The notes under the pieces: model-generated
Database searches by the model: none
Told to the model about the DNA's origin: nothing
The model's input: the letters and a program-made list of their open reading frames with translations, nothing else
From: Capillimicrobium parvum
GTDB lineage: Bacteria; Actinomycetota; Thermoleophilia; Solirubrobacterales; Solirubrobacteraceae
Direction of reading: 5' to 3'
DNA length: 64,000 nt
Assembly (NCBI RefSeq): GCF_021172045.1
Contig: NZ_CP087164.1
Span: forward strand, 1,488,001-1,552,000
Shown here: positions 44,162-53,368 of the stretch, piece by piece
Numbering within the stretch: the first letter of the stretch is position 1
How the letters are laid out: every line of letters starts with the position of its first letter
Position numbers and translations under genes: made by a program

Positions 44162-46837
44162 GTGACGGCGATCCACTCCACCGGCGTCGACGGGGACCGC
44201 GACCCCCAGGAGACGCGGGAGTGGGTCGAGGCGCTCGACGCGGTCGTGGCGCACGAGGGGCCCGAGCGCGCGGGCGAGCTGCTCGACCGGGTCGTCGACC
44301 GGGCGACCCAGGCCGGCGCGCCGCTGACGTTCACGGGGGAGACGCCGTACGTCAACACGATCCCGGTCGACCAGCAGGAGCCGATCCCCGGCGACCAGGA
44401 GATCGAGTGGCGGCTGCGGTCGATCGTGCGCTGGAACGCGATGGCGCTCGTCCTGCAGGCCAACAGGGAGTCCTCCGAGCTCGGCGGCCACATCGCCAGC
44501 TACCAGTCGGCCGCCACGCTCTACGAGGTCGGCTTCAACCACTTCTGGCGCGCGCCGAACGCGGATCACGGAGGCGACCTCGTCTACCTCCAGGGACACT
44601 CGTCGCCCGGCTTCTACGCCCGCGCCTACCTGGAGGGACGGCTCACCGACGAGCAGGTGCGCAACTTCCGCCAGGAGGTCGGCGGCAACGGGCTGAGCAG
44701 CTACCCGCACCCGTGGCTCATGCCGGAGTTCTGGCAGTTCCCGACCGTGTCGATGGGCCTCGGCCCGCTCATGGCGATCTACCAGGCGCGGTTCATGAAG
44801 TACCTCCAGGGCCGCGAGGTCGCCGACACGACCGGCCGTGACGTCTGGGCCTTCATGGGCGACGGCGAGATGGACGAGCCGGAGTCGATGGGCGCGATCT
44901 CGCTCGCCGGCCGCGAGCGCCTCGACAACCTCACGTTCGTCGTCAACTGCAACCTGCAGCGCCTCGACGGCCCGGTTCGCGGCAACGGCAAGATCATCCA
45001 GGAGCTCGAGACGAACTTCCGCGGCGCCGGCTGGAACGTCATCAAGGTCATCTGGGGCGCGCGCTGGGACCCGCTGCTGGCCGCCGACACCGACGGACTG
45101 CTGCGCGCCCGGATGATGGAGTGCGTCGACGGCGACTACCAGACGTTCAAGTCGCGCGACGGCGCGTACGTGCGCGAGTACTTCTTCGGTGCGCGGCCCG
45201 AGCTCGCCGCGATGGTCGCCGACTGGTCCGACGACGAGATCTGGTCGCTGAACCGCGGGGGCCACGACCCGCACAAGGTCTACGCCGCGTACGCGGCCGC
45301 CAAGCGCCACACCGGGCAGCCGACGGTGATCCTCGCCAAGACCATCAAGGGCTACGGGATGGGCGAGGCGGGCGAGGGCCAGAACATCACCCACCAGCAG
45401 AAGAAGATGACCGAGAACGCGCTCCTCGCCTACCGGGACCGCTTCGGCCTGCCGCTCACCGACGACCAGGTCCGCAACGCCGAGTTCTACAAGCCGGCCG
45501 CCGACAGCCCCGAGATGGAGTACCTGCGCGAGCGCCGGGCGCAGCTCGGCGGCAGCCTGCCCGCCCGGCGCCGGCGCGCGGCGCCGCTGCCGATCCCCGA
45601 GGTCACGGCCTTCCAGTCCCAGCTCGACGGCACCGGCGAGCGCGAGGTCTCGACGACGATGGCGTTCGTCCGGGTGCTCGCCGCACTCCTGCGCGACAAG
45701 GCGCTCGCCGCGCGGATCGTCCCGATCGTCCCCGACGAGTCGCGGACGTTCGGCATGGAGGGGATGTTCCGCCAGCTCGGCATCTTCTCCCAGGTCGGCC
45801 AGCTCTACCGGCCCGAGGACGCCGAGCAGCTCATGTTCTACCGCGAGGACCGCCGGGGCCAGATCCTGCAGGAGGGCATCAACGAGGCCGGCGCGATGTC
45901 CTCGTGGATCGCGGCGGCGACGTCGTACGCGAACCACGACACGCCGATGATCCCCGTCTACGTCTTCTATTCGATGTTCGGCTTCCAGCGGGTCGGCGAC
46001 CTCGCCTGGGCGGCGGGCGACAGCCGTGCGCGCGGCTTCCTCGTCGGCGGCACGGCGGGGCGCACGACGCTCAACGGCGAGGGCCTGCAGCACGAGGACG
46101 GCCACAGCCACGTCCTGGCTTCGACCATCCCCAACTGCCGCGCGTACGACCCGGCCTACGCCTACGAGGTCGCGGTGATCGTCCAGGACGGCCTGCGGCG
46201 GATGCTCGCCGAGCAGGAGGACGTCTTCTACTACCTGACGGTGATGAACGAGAACTACGCGCACCCGCCGCTGCCGGAGGGCGCGACGGAGGGCATCCTG
46301 CGCGGCATGTACCTGCTGCGCGAGGCGCCGGCGGGCGACGGCCCGCGCGTGCAGCTGCTCGGCTCGGGCACGATCCTGCGCGAGGTCGAGGCGGCCGCCG
46401 ACCTGCTCGCCGACGAGTTCGGCGTACGGGCGGACATCTGGAGCGTCACGAGCTTCACCGAGCTGCGCCGCGACGGGATCGAGGCCGAGCGCTGGAGCCG
46501 GCTGCACCCGACCGAGGAGCCGCGCCGGTCGTGGGTCGCGCAGGGGCTCGACGGGCGCGAGGGCCCGGTCGTCGCCGCCACCGACTACATCCGCGCGCTG
46601 CCCGACGGCATCCGGGCCTTCGTGCGGGCGCCGTACCGCGTGCTCGGCACCGACGGCTTCGGGCGCAGCGACTACCGCGTCGCGTTGCGGCGCTTCTTCG
46701 AGGTCGACCGCCACCACGTCGCGGTCGCCGCCCTGCAGTCGCTCGCCGAGCAGGCCCAGGTGAAGCCCTCGCTCGTGCAGGGGGCGATCGAGCGCTTCGA
46801 GATCGACGCCGACGCGGAGGCTCCATGGCACAGGTGA
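44162..46837 (+). CDS. aceE: Pyruvate dehydrogenase E1 component, homodimeric type
   Basis: An 891-residue AceE, which decarboxylates pyruvate using thiamine diphosphate and passes the acetyl group to E2. Landmarks include GGHIASYQSAATLYEVGFNHFW at the start, the ThDP motif GDGEMDEPES (to VNCNLQRLDGPVRGNG), the GQNITHQQKKM loop and QEGINEAGAMSSW in the second half. This is the actinobacterial/proteobacterial single-chain E1 rather than the alpha-beta type. The gene ends 13 bases inside the E2 gene. Confidence 0.96.
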   Translation: MTAIHSTGVDGDRDPQETREWVEALDAVVAHEGPERAGELLDRVVDRATQAGAPLTFTGETPYVNTIPVDQQEPIPGDQEIEWRLRSIVRWNAMALVLQANRESSELGGHIASYQSAATLYEVGFNHFWRAPNADHGGDLVYLQGHSSPGFYARAYLEGRLTDEQVRNFRQEVGGNGLSSYPHPWLMPEFWQFPTVSMGLGPLMAIYQARFMKYLQGREVADTTGRDVWAFMGDGEMDEPESMGAISLAGRERLDNLTFVVNCNLQRLDGPVRGNGKIIQELETNFRGAGWNVIKVIWGARWDPLLAADTDGLLRARMMECVDGDYQTFKSRDGAYVREYFFGARPELAAMVADWSDDEIWSLNRGGHDPHKVYAAYAAAKRHTGQPTVILAKTIKGYGMGEAGEGQNITHQQKKMTENALLAYRDRFGLPLTDDQVRNAEFYKPAADSPEMEYLRERRAQLGGSLPARRRRAAPLPIPEVTAFQSQLDGTGEREVSTTMAFVRVLAALLRDKALAARIVPIVPDESRTFGMEGMFRQLGIFSQVGQLYRPEDAEQLMFYREDRRGQILQEGINEAGAMSSWIAAATSYANHDTPMIPVYVFYSMFGFQRVGDLAWAAGDSRARGFLVGGTAGRTTLNGEGLQHEDGHSHVLASTIPNCRAYDPAYAYEVAVIVQDGLRRMLAEQEDVFYYLTVMNENYAHPPLPEGATEGILRGMYLLREAPAGDGPRVQLLGSGTILREVEAAADLLADEFGVRADIWSVTSFTELRRDGIEAERWSRLHPTEEPRRSWVAQGLDGREGPVVAATDYIRALPDGIRAFVRAPYRVLGTDGFGRSDYRVALRRFFEVDRHHVAVAALQSLAEQAQVKPSLVQGAIERFEIDADAEAPWHR

Positions 46838-48123
46838 CGGAGGTCGTCGTCCCGGACATCGGCGACTTCGCCGAGGTGCCGGTCATCGAGGTGCTCGTCG
46901 CGCCCGGCGACACGGTGGCGCCCGAGGACCCGCTCGTCACGCTCGAGTCCGACAAGGCCACGATGGACGTCCCCGCTCCGACGGCGGGCGTGGTGGCCGA
47001 GGTGCTCGTCGCGGTCGGCGACACGGTCTCCGAGGGCTCGCCGGTGCTGACGCTCACGCCGTCCGCGGACGCGGGCGCGCCCGCCGAGGCGGCGGCGCCC
47101 GGGGCGGTCGAGGGCGCGGTGGTGGCCGAGGCGTCGGCGACGGCGCCGGAGGGCGAGGCGGCGCCCGCCGAGCCCGAGCCCGCGGCGCGCCCGCAGCCCG
47201 AGCCGGCGAGCGTCCAGCCGCCCGAGCCCGCCGAGGGCCCGCCGTACGCGAGCCCGTCCGTGCGGCGGCTGGCCCGCGAGCGCGGCGTGGATCTGCAGGG
47301 CGTCGCCGGCACCGGCCGCAAGGGTCGCATCACCGCCGAGGACGTGGAGGGCCTGGCCTCGCCTGCGCCCGCCGCGGCGGCCGCCACGGACCTCGGCCTC
47401 GCGCCCTGGCCGCAGGTGGACTTCGCCAAGCACGGGCCGATCGAGCGCGTGCCGCTCTCGCGCATCAAGCGCATCTCCGGCCCCGTGCTGCACCGCAACT
47501 GGGTGATGATCCCGCACGTCACCCACCACGACGAGGCGGACATCACCGACCTCGAGGCGTTCCGTCGCCGCACGAACGAGGAGATCGCGCGCGACGGGGT
47601 GAAGATCACGATGGTGGCGCTGCTGATGAAAGCCTGCGTCGTCTCGCTGAAGGCGTTCCCCGACTTCAACGCGTCGCTGGACGGCGCCGACCTCGTCCTC
47701 AAGCGCTACCACCACCTGGGGTTCGCGGCCGACACGCCCCAGGGCCTGCTCGTCCCGGTCATCCGCGACGTCGACGCGAAGGGCATCGTCGACATCGCCC
47801 GCGAGCTGACCGAGCTGTCGGGCCGGGCGCGCGAGGGCAAGCTCAGCGCAGCCGAGATGTCGGGCAGCACGTTCACGATCTCCAGCCTCGGCGGCATCGG
47901 CGGCACGGGCTTCACGCCGATCGTCAACGCGCCCGAGGTGGCGATCCTCGGGGTGACGCGCAGCGCCATGAAGCCCGTGTGGGACGGAAGCGAGTTCCGC
48001 CCACGGCTCATGCTGCCGCTCTCGCTCTCCTACGACCACCGGGTGATCGACGGCGCGGCGGCGGCGCGCTTCACCGCGCATCTCGCCGGCGTGCTGTCGG
48101 ATCTGCGGAGGGCGCTGCTCTGA
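46825..48123 (+). CDS. Dihydrolipoamide acetyltransferase (E2 of pyruvate dehydrogenase)
   Basis: A 432-residue E2. One lipoyl domain (1-80, lipoylated Lys44 in ESDKATMD), an Ala/Pro/Glu-rich linker (about 80-135), a peripheral subunit-binding domain (SPSVRRLARERGVDL, about 140-175) and the catalytic core (about 200-432) with active-site YDHRVIDGA follow each other. It moves the acetyl group to CoA. The start lies inside the end of aceE. The final bases CTGA overlap the likely lpd start. Confidence 0.95.
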   Translation: MAQVTEVVVPDIGDFAEVPVIEVLVAPGDTVAPEDPLVTLESDKATMDVPAPTAGVVAEVLVAVGDTVSEGSPVLTLTPSADAGAPAEAAAPGAVEGAVVAEASATAPEGEAAPAEPEPAARPQPEPASVQPPEPAEGPPYASPSVRRLARERGVDLQGVAGTGRKGRITAEDVEGLASPAPAAAAATDLGLAPWPQVDFAKHGPIERVPLSRIKRISGPVLHRNWVMIPHVTHHDEADITDLEAFRRRTNEEIARDGVKITMVALLMKACVVSLKAFPDFNASLDGADLVLKRYHHLGFAADTPQGLLVPVIRDVDAKGIVDIARELTELSGRAREGKLSAAEMSGSTFTISSLGGIGGTGFTPIVNAPEVAILGVTRSAMKPVWDGSEFRPRLMLPLSLSYDHRVIDGAAAARFTAHLAGVLSDLRRALL

Positions 48124-49550
48124 GTCCCGGCGACGGGAATCGCGCGGACGTCGTGGTCCTCGGCTCCGGGCCGGGCGGGTACTCGGCGGCGTTCCACGCC
48201 GCCGACCTCGGGCTGCGCACGGTGCTGATCGAGCGCCACGAGCGGCTCGGCGGCGTCTGCCTGAACGTCGGCTGCATCCCGTCGAAGGCGCTGCTGCACA
48301 CCGCGGGCCTGATCGCGGAGGCCGAGGACGCCGCCGCGCAGGGCCTGCGCTTCGGCGCGCCCGAGATCGACCTCGACGCCGTCCGTGGCTGGAAGGACGA
48401 GGTCGTCGGCAAGCTCACCGGCGGCCTGGACGGCCTCGCGCGGGGGCGCAAGGTGCAGGTCGTGCGCGGGACCGGACGGTTCACCGGGCCGCACGAGATC
48501 GCGGTCGAGGGACCCGAGGGGACGACCCCGGTCGGCTTCGAGCACTGCATCGTCGCCGCCGGCTCCAGCGCGGTGCGCCTGCCCGGGCTCCCGTACGACG
48601 ACGAGCGCGTGATGGACTCGACGGGCGCCCTCGCCCTCGCCGACGTGCCCGGCCGGCTGCTCGTCATCGGCGGCGGGATCATCGGGATGGAGATGGCGTC
48701 GGTCTACGACGCTCTCGGTGCCCAGGTGACCGTCGTCGAGCTGCTCGACCAGTTGCTGCCCGGCTGCGACGGTGACCTCGTCCGGCCGCTGGCCAAGCGC
48801 GTCGGCGCGCGCTACGAGGCGATCCACCTCGCCACTCGGGTGACGGCCGTGGAGACGCTCGAGGACGGGCTGTGGGTGTCGTTCGAGGGCGGTTCGGCCC
48901 CCGCGCACGCGATGTTCGACCGGGTGCTCGTCGCCGTCGGCCGGCGCCCGAACGGGCGCGAGATCGGCGCCGACGCCGCCGGCGTCGAGGTCGACGAACG
49001 CGGCTTCGTCCTCGTCGATCCGGTCACGCTGCGCACGAGCGCCCCGCACATCCTCGCGATCGGCGACGTCATCGGCGAGCCGATGCTCGCCCACAAGGCC
49101 TCGCACGAGGGCAAGGTCGCCGCCGAGGTCATCGCCGGTGAGCCGGGCGCCGGCTACGACGCGGTCGCGATCCCGTCGGTCGCCTACACGGACCCCGAGG
49201 TCGCCTGGGTCGGCCTCACCGAGACGCGCGCGAAGGCCGACGGCATCGAGCACGAGGTCGCGAAGTTCCCCTGGGCCGCCTCAGGCCGCGCGCTCACGCT
49301 CGGCCGGCCCGACGGCCTGACGAAGCTCATCCTCGAGCCCGAGACCCGGCGGGTGCTCGGCGCGGGGATCGTCGGCGTGCACGCCGGCGACCTCATCGCC
49401 GAGGCGGTCCTCGCCCTGGAGACGGGCGCGGTCGCCGAGGACGTCGCGCTCACCATCCACCCGCACCCGACGCTCTCGGAGACCGTGATGTTCGCCGCCG
49501 AGGTCGGGGCGGGCACGATCACCGACCTGCCGCCGGCGCGGCGGGCCTAG
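48120..49550 (+). CDS. lpd: Dihydrolipoamide dehydrogenase (E3)
   Basis: A 476-residue flavoprotein that reoxidises the lipoyl group of E2 with NAD. FAD-binding GSGPGGYSAA is at the N-terminus, redox disulfide CLNVGC near 50, the NAD-binding GGGIIGMEMASVY in the middle, and the catalytic His-Glu pair HPHPTLSE near the end. No ATG, GTG or TTG starts before the FAD motif; the only in-frame choice giving a full Rossmann fold is CTG at 48120, overlapping the E2 stop in CTGA. The next GTG would cut into the first strand. Confidence 0.93.
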   Translation: MSPGDGNRADVVVLGSGPGGYSAAFHAADLGLRTVLIERHERLGGVCLNVGCIPSKALLHTAGLIAEAEDAAAQGLRFGAPEIDLDAVRGWKDEVVGKLTGGLDGLARGRKVQVVRGTGRFTGPHEIAVEGPEGTTPVGFEHCIVAAGSSAVRLPGLPYDDERVMDSTGALALADVPGRLLVIGGGIIGMEMASVYDALGAQVTVVELLDQLLPGCDGDLVRPLAKRVGARYEAIHLATRVTAVETLEDGLWVSFEGGSAPAHAMFDRVLVAVGRRPNGREIGADAAGVEVDERGFVLVDPVTLRTSAPHILAIGDVIGEPMLAHKASHEGKVAAEVIAGEPGAGYDAVAIPSVAYTDPEVAWVGLTETRAKADGIEHEVAKFPWAASGRALTLGRPDGLTKLILEPETRRVLGAGIVGVHAGDLIAEAVLALETGAVAEDVALTIHPHPTLSETVMFAAEVGAGTITDLPPARRA

Positions 49551-49553
49551 TCT
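49548..49553 (+). promoter_or_regulatory. -10 box (TAGTCT) overlapping the lpd stop codon
   Basis: TAGTCT includes the TAG stop of lpd and ends 7 bases before the TTG start of the next gene. It may drive the island genes separately from the operon. Confidence 0.4.
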
Positions 49554-49560
49554 CACGGCG

Positions 49561-50685
49561 TTGCTGGATCACTACGAGGACTATCGCCGCGTCGACCGTA
49601 TAGCGGACCTGTTCGGCCCAGGAAACCGGATCTTCGAGCTCCCCGAGGAGGCGCCGCTGGTGACGCCGGACCATGAGGTCGTCCTCGGCACGCCCGGTCG
49701 GGTTCTCGGAATGCATCGCCGGCCGATCCAGCTGCGGATCGTGAAGGTCGACCGGGTCCTGTGCCTGGCGCGCCGGACCCTGGTGAACACCGCCAACGGC
49801 AAGATCCTCTTTGACGGGCTCCGCAAGCCACGCCAGGCCGACGAGGACGTTCCGGAGGCGTATCGCAAGCTCGCTCACCCTCGGCGCGTTCGGCTCATCC
49901 TGCGCCATCCCGACACGCGGCACGTGCAGGGGACCGCGTTCTGTGCGGCGGCGGCCAACCGGGGCTACGGACACGTCCTGCTCGAAGGCATAAGCCAGCT
50001 GTGGCCGGCGGGCGAGATCGACCTGGCCAGGTTGCCGGTCGCCATCAACGGCTCGGCGGGTTCCTCCGACCATCCGTTCGACCTCGCCCGTGCCTTCGGG
50101 GTCCGCCGTCGCAACGCCGTGCGCATCGACGAAGGCAACGTCTTCTTCGAGTCGATCATCCTCGCGACCCAGTCGTACATCCTGCAGAAGCGGATCTCGA
50201 CGCGCTTTTGGACGGTGGCAGGGCGCATCCGCGATCGCTACTCGCCCGGCGCCGCCGACCGCCCCGCGTCCGGGAGGCTCTATGTCTCGCGCCGCCTTGC
50301 CGGGAAGCGCCGCCTCCTCGAGGAGGCGGCGGTAGAGGACCTCTTCCGCGAGCGCGGCTTCGCCGTTCTGCATCCCGAGCACGCGTCGATCGCCGAGCAG
50401 GTGCGCGCGTTCGCGTCCGCCGCGTGGGTGGCGGGGCCGGTGGGGAGCGGGCTCTACAACAGCATCTTCAGCCCGGCCGACGTGCGGCGGATCATCCTGG
50501 CTCCCGCGTGGTTCTACACGCCCAACGACGTTCTGATGAGCCGGGTGCACGGCCCGCGCTATCTGTTCGGGCGCGGCCCCGAGCACCCGAAGCGCGCGAT
50601 GGTCGAGGATTGGTCGATCGACGTCGAGGCCGTGCGACGCGCGCTCGACGAGATCCTCGAAACGGAAGACGGGAACGGCGCATGA
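49561..50685 (+). CDS. Glycosyltransferase family 61-type (DUF563) protein
   Basis: A 374-residue protein like DUF563/GT61 capsular-polysaccharide glycosyltransferases. The C-terminal half has the family pattern: YVSRRLAGKRRLLEEAAVEDLF, then GFAVLHPEHASIAEQVRAFASA, then GPVGSGLYNSIF. There is no signal peptide, so it is cytosolic. The start is TTG. The next gene overlaps it as ATGA. It opens the glycan-modification island and is on the opposite strand to most of it. Confidence 0.75.
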   Translation: MLDHYEDYRRVDRIADLFGPGNRIFELPEEAPLVTPDHEVVLGTPGRVLGMHRRPIQLRIVKVDRVLCLARRTLVNTANGKILFDGLRKPRQADEDVPEAYRKLAHPRRVRLILRHPDTRHVQGTAFCAAAANRGYGHVLLEGISQLWPAGEIDLARLPVAINGSAGSSDHPFDLARAFGVRRRNAVRIDEGNVFFESIILATQSYILQKRISTRFWTVAGRIRDRYSPGAADRPASGRLYVSRRLAGKRRLLEEAAVEDLFRERGFAVLHPEHASIAEQVRAFASAAWVAGPVGSGLYNSIFSPADVRRIILAPAWFYTPNDVLMSRVHGPRYLFGRGPEHPKRAMVEDWSIDVEAVRRALDEILETEDGNGA

Positions 50686-51301
50686 CGCTCGACGAGATCG
50701 GTCTCGAGTACGGCACAGACAAGTCGTCCAAGGGCCACGGGTACCTGCGCCACTACGAGCGGGTCCTCGCGCCGCTGCGCAACGACGAGTTCACGCTCAT
50801 CGAGATCGGCGGGCTCAACGGCGCGTCGCTGCAGATGTGGCAGGAGTTCTTGCCGTCGGCCACCATCGTCTGCGCGGACATCAACCCGAACGTCAAGCAG
50901 TTCGAGGGCGGCCGCGTCCGGGTCGAGATCGGCGACTCGGGCGCACCCGAGTTCCTGGCTCAGCTCGCGGCCAGGTATCCGTCTCCGCGGGTCATCCTCG
51001 ACGACGGCTCGCATCGCTGGGACCACCAGCGCATCGCGTTTCTCAAGCTGTCCCGGTGCTCGAGACCGGCGGCATCTACATCGTCGAGGACCTGCACACG
51101 AGCTACGAGCCGGGGTTCGCCGGCACCGACGACCTGCCGTTCGTGGAGCTCCTGAAGGTGGCGGTCGACCACCTCAACCTTCGCGGCGATCGGGCGAAGG
51201 ACTTTCGCAAGCGCCAGAGCCGGGCGTTCGCCGCGTGCGTCACACAGATCGACACGATGGAGTTCGTCCGCCGGGCCTGCATCATCCGCAAGCGCGGGTG
51301 A
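50682..51301 (+). pseudogene. Class I SAM methyltransferase, frameshifted
   Basis: The N-terminal part (EYGTDKSSKGHGYLRHYE, then LIEIGGLNGASLQMW, VCADINP and VILDDGSHRWDHQ) is in one frame to about 51050; the rest (PVLETGGIYIVEDLHTSYEPGF) continues in another. Restoring one base in CTGTCCCGG near 51051, to give LFPVLETGG, joins them into a ~206-residue methyltransferase. The SAM-binding motif is intact. Similar enzymes are found in antibiotic and surface-glycan loci. It overlaps by 20 bases the convergent sulfotransferase-like gene, itself frameshifted. Confidence 0.75.
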
Positions 51302-52314
51302 CGGCCCGTAGCAGGCGCTCTCCGCGCCGGGCCGCGAAGTCGCCCAGCAGCCCGATGGAGCCCGTGCTCAGCACCTCGTCCTCCGTGACCGGCGCGTAGG
51401 TGTCGGGGATCGAGCTCGGCAGCACGGGCGCGGGGAGGTCCGGGAGGAACGCCTGCCGGAGCCGCTCGTTGTGCGGCCCGTAGTGGGCGGCGACCTCGCG
51501 CAGGAGCTGCGGTGCCACCAGGCGGTGCAGGTCGCGGCGCCCCGCGTCGCCTCGCCGGGTCCGGGCGTGACGCAGGAGCGCGGCGGGATGGAGGATCTCG
51601 CCGGCGGGCAGCGCAATGACGCTGCGAGCGAGCACGGCCTCCTCCGCGGACGCCGAGGCGTTGTCGTGCTGCGGGCCGGGCGCGACGAGGTCCGCCACGT
51701 CGACCCCGGCCACGCCGTACGCGTCGACGCGGGCGTCGCCGCCGGTGAGCGCACGGCGCGTGACGCGCCGCACCACGAGGTGCTCGCGCCCGAAGATCGC
51801 CGCGAGCCGCTCGCAGCGCAGGTCGTAGCGCAGCTTCGTGCTGCGGAAGCCGCGGTCGCGGTGCTCGGCCACGAATGCCTCGAGCGTTTGGCTCCACCCA
51901 TGCTTTCTTCAGGCCCTGCGCCCAGCGCGACACGAGCCACTCGCGCTGCTCGCGCACGTAGAAGATCACGACGGTGCGGATCTCTCGGGCGGCGAGCTCG
52001 TCGGCCAGCAGCCGCAGGCGCTCGTCGCCCGATCCGAGCAGCTGCTCGGCGGACATGAAGAACCGATCCGCGTCGTCGGCCGCGAGATGCGCGGCCATCC
52101 GCCGGACCGCGTCGGCCGGGTCCGGGCTGTAGGCCAGCGCCCGGCCGTTGCCGTCACGCGCCAGATCGGCGTCGAACCCCATCTCCAGCGGCGACGGGTA
52201 CTCGAGGCCGCGGGCACGGAGCTTGGCACGATGGCGGCGGCCGAACGCCTGGATCGACCCGGACCCGCACCGGCCCAGGCCGACGTGCAGGTACAGGGTC
52301 GCCGGGGCGCTCAT
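51282..52314 (-). pseudogene. Sulfotransferase-like protein (GRCG type), frameshifted
   Basis: The start (MSAPATLYLHVGLGRCGSGSIQ) to LVSRWAQGLK is in one frame and the remainder (KHGWSQTLEAFVAEHRDRGF, then RCERLAAIFGREHLVVRR) in another. One extra A in a run at 51904-51906 accounts for the break. Intact it would have about 343 residues and the same plan as the genes at 52311, 55611 and 58206. The P-loop-like GLGRCG replaces the usual HKTGTT of sulfotransferases. Its start overlaps the upstream paralogue's stop as ATGA. Confidence 0.75.
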
Positions 52315-53333
52315 TGCTTCCCCTCGACGCGCCGCCAGGAGCCGTAGCAGAGGAACTCGGTGAGCGCCGTGACCGCGCGGATATCGAGGCAGTCGTCCTC
52401 GGTCAGCGCGTCGTAGTCGTCCGGGAACGCGCAGGGCAGGACCGGGGCGGGCACGTCGGGAAGGAACTCGGCCCGGAACGCCTCGTTGAGGGGCGCGTAG
52501 TGGTCCCCGGCCGCGTGCAGGGTGTCGGGTGACGCGAGGCGGAACAGGTCGTGGCACCGCGGCCAGCCGTTGCGTTCGTAGTTGCGCGCGACGGAGCGCA
52601 GCATCGCCCGGCGTTCTACGACGCCGCGCGTGTCGGCCGCGTTGGTGACGCGCAGCAACACCGCCTCCTGCACCGCCGGCGAGACGTTGCTCGAGGGTTG
52701 CGCGCCGTCGACGAGTCCGGACGGATCGAGCCCGAGGACCTCGAAGAGGTCGAGCCGCACGTCGCCGCCCACCAGCGCGTCCCGGGCGAACCGGCGCACG
52801 ACGAGGTTCTCCGGCCCGAACACGGCGGCCAGCCGCCGGCAGCGCAGGCCGTAGTCGAGCCGCGGCGCCCGGAAGCCCCGCTGCGCGTGCTCGGTCAGGT
52901 ACTCGTCGAGCGGCATGTTCCACGCCTGCGACTTGAGCCCCTGCGCCCAGCGCGACACGAGCCACTCACGCTGCTCGCGCACGTAGACGACCGCGACGGC
53001 GCGGATCCCGTGCGCGCCGAGGCCGTCGACGAGCCGCGCCAGCGTGTCGTCGGTCGCGCCGATGAGCTGCTCGGCGGAGACGAGCGACGCCGGGCAGCCC
53101 GCCGCCGCGACGTGCGCGGCGATGCGATCGGCGACCGCCGGTGGGTCGTCGGCCTGCGCGAGCGCCCGGCCGTTGCCGCCCCGGTCGAACTGCGCGTCGA
53201 GGCCGAGGTCCGACGGGCGCAGGTATAGCAGCCCGCGGCCGCGCAGCTCGTCGCGCCGGGCGGCCGCGAGGTCCTGGATCGCGGTCGTGCCGCAGCGGCC
53301 GTAGCCGACGTGGAGGAAGAGCGTCCGGGTCAC
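52311..53333 (-). CDS. Sulfotransferase-like protein, GRCG type
   Basis: A 340-residue cytosolic protein. LFLHVGYGRCGTTAIQDL is in the place of the PAPS-binding 5'-phosphosulfate loop (normally HIGTHKTGTTSIQ), with the key Lys replaced by Arg and the next Thr by Cys. VREQREWLVSRWAQGLKSQ matches the 3'-phosphate-binding segment of sulfotransferases. Later parts (FGPENLVVRRF, LPDVPAPVLPCAFPDDY) are shared by the three paralogues. Sulfate transfer is expected from the fold but the altered loop leaves it open. GTG start. Confidence 0.75.
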   Translation of the reverse strand: MTRTLFLHVGYGRCGTTAIQDLAAARRDELRGRGLLYLRPSDLGLDAQFDRGGNGRALAQADDPPAVADRIAAHVAAAGCPASLVSAEQLIGATDDTLARLVDGLGAHGIRAVAVVYVREQREWLVSRWAQGLKSQAWNMPLDEYLTEHAQRGFRAPRLDYGLRCRRLAAVFGPENLVVRRFARDALVGGDVRLDLFEVLGLDPSGLVDGAQPSSNVSPAVQEAVLLRVTNAADTRGVVERRAMLRSVARNYERNGWPRCHDLFRLASPDTLHAAGDHYAPLNEAFRAEFLPDVPAPVLPCAFPDDYDALTEDDCLDIRAVTALTEFLCYGSWRRVEGKQ

Positions 53334-53368
53334 CTCCGCGCCAGCCTACGGGCGCGGCCGTTCGCCGG

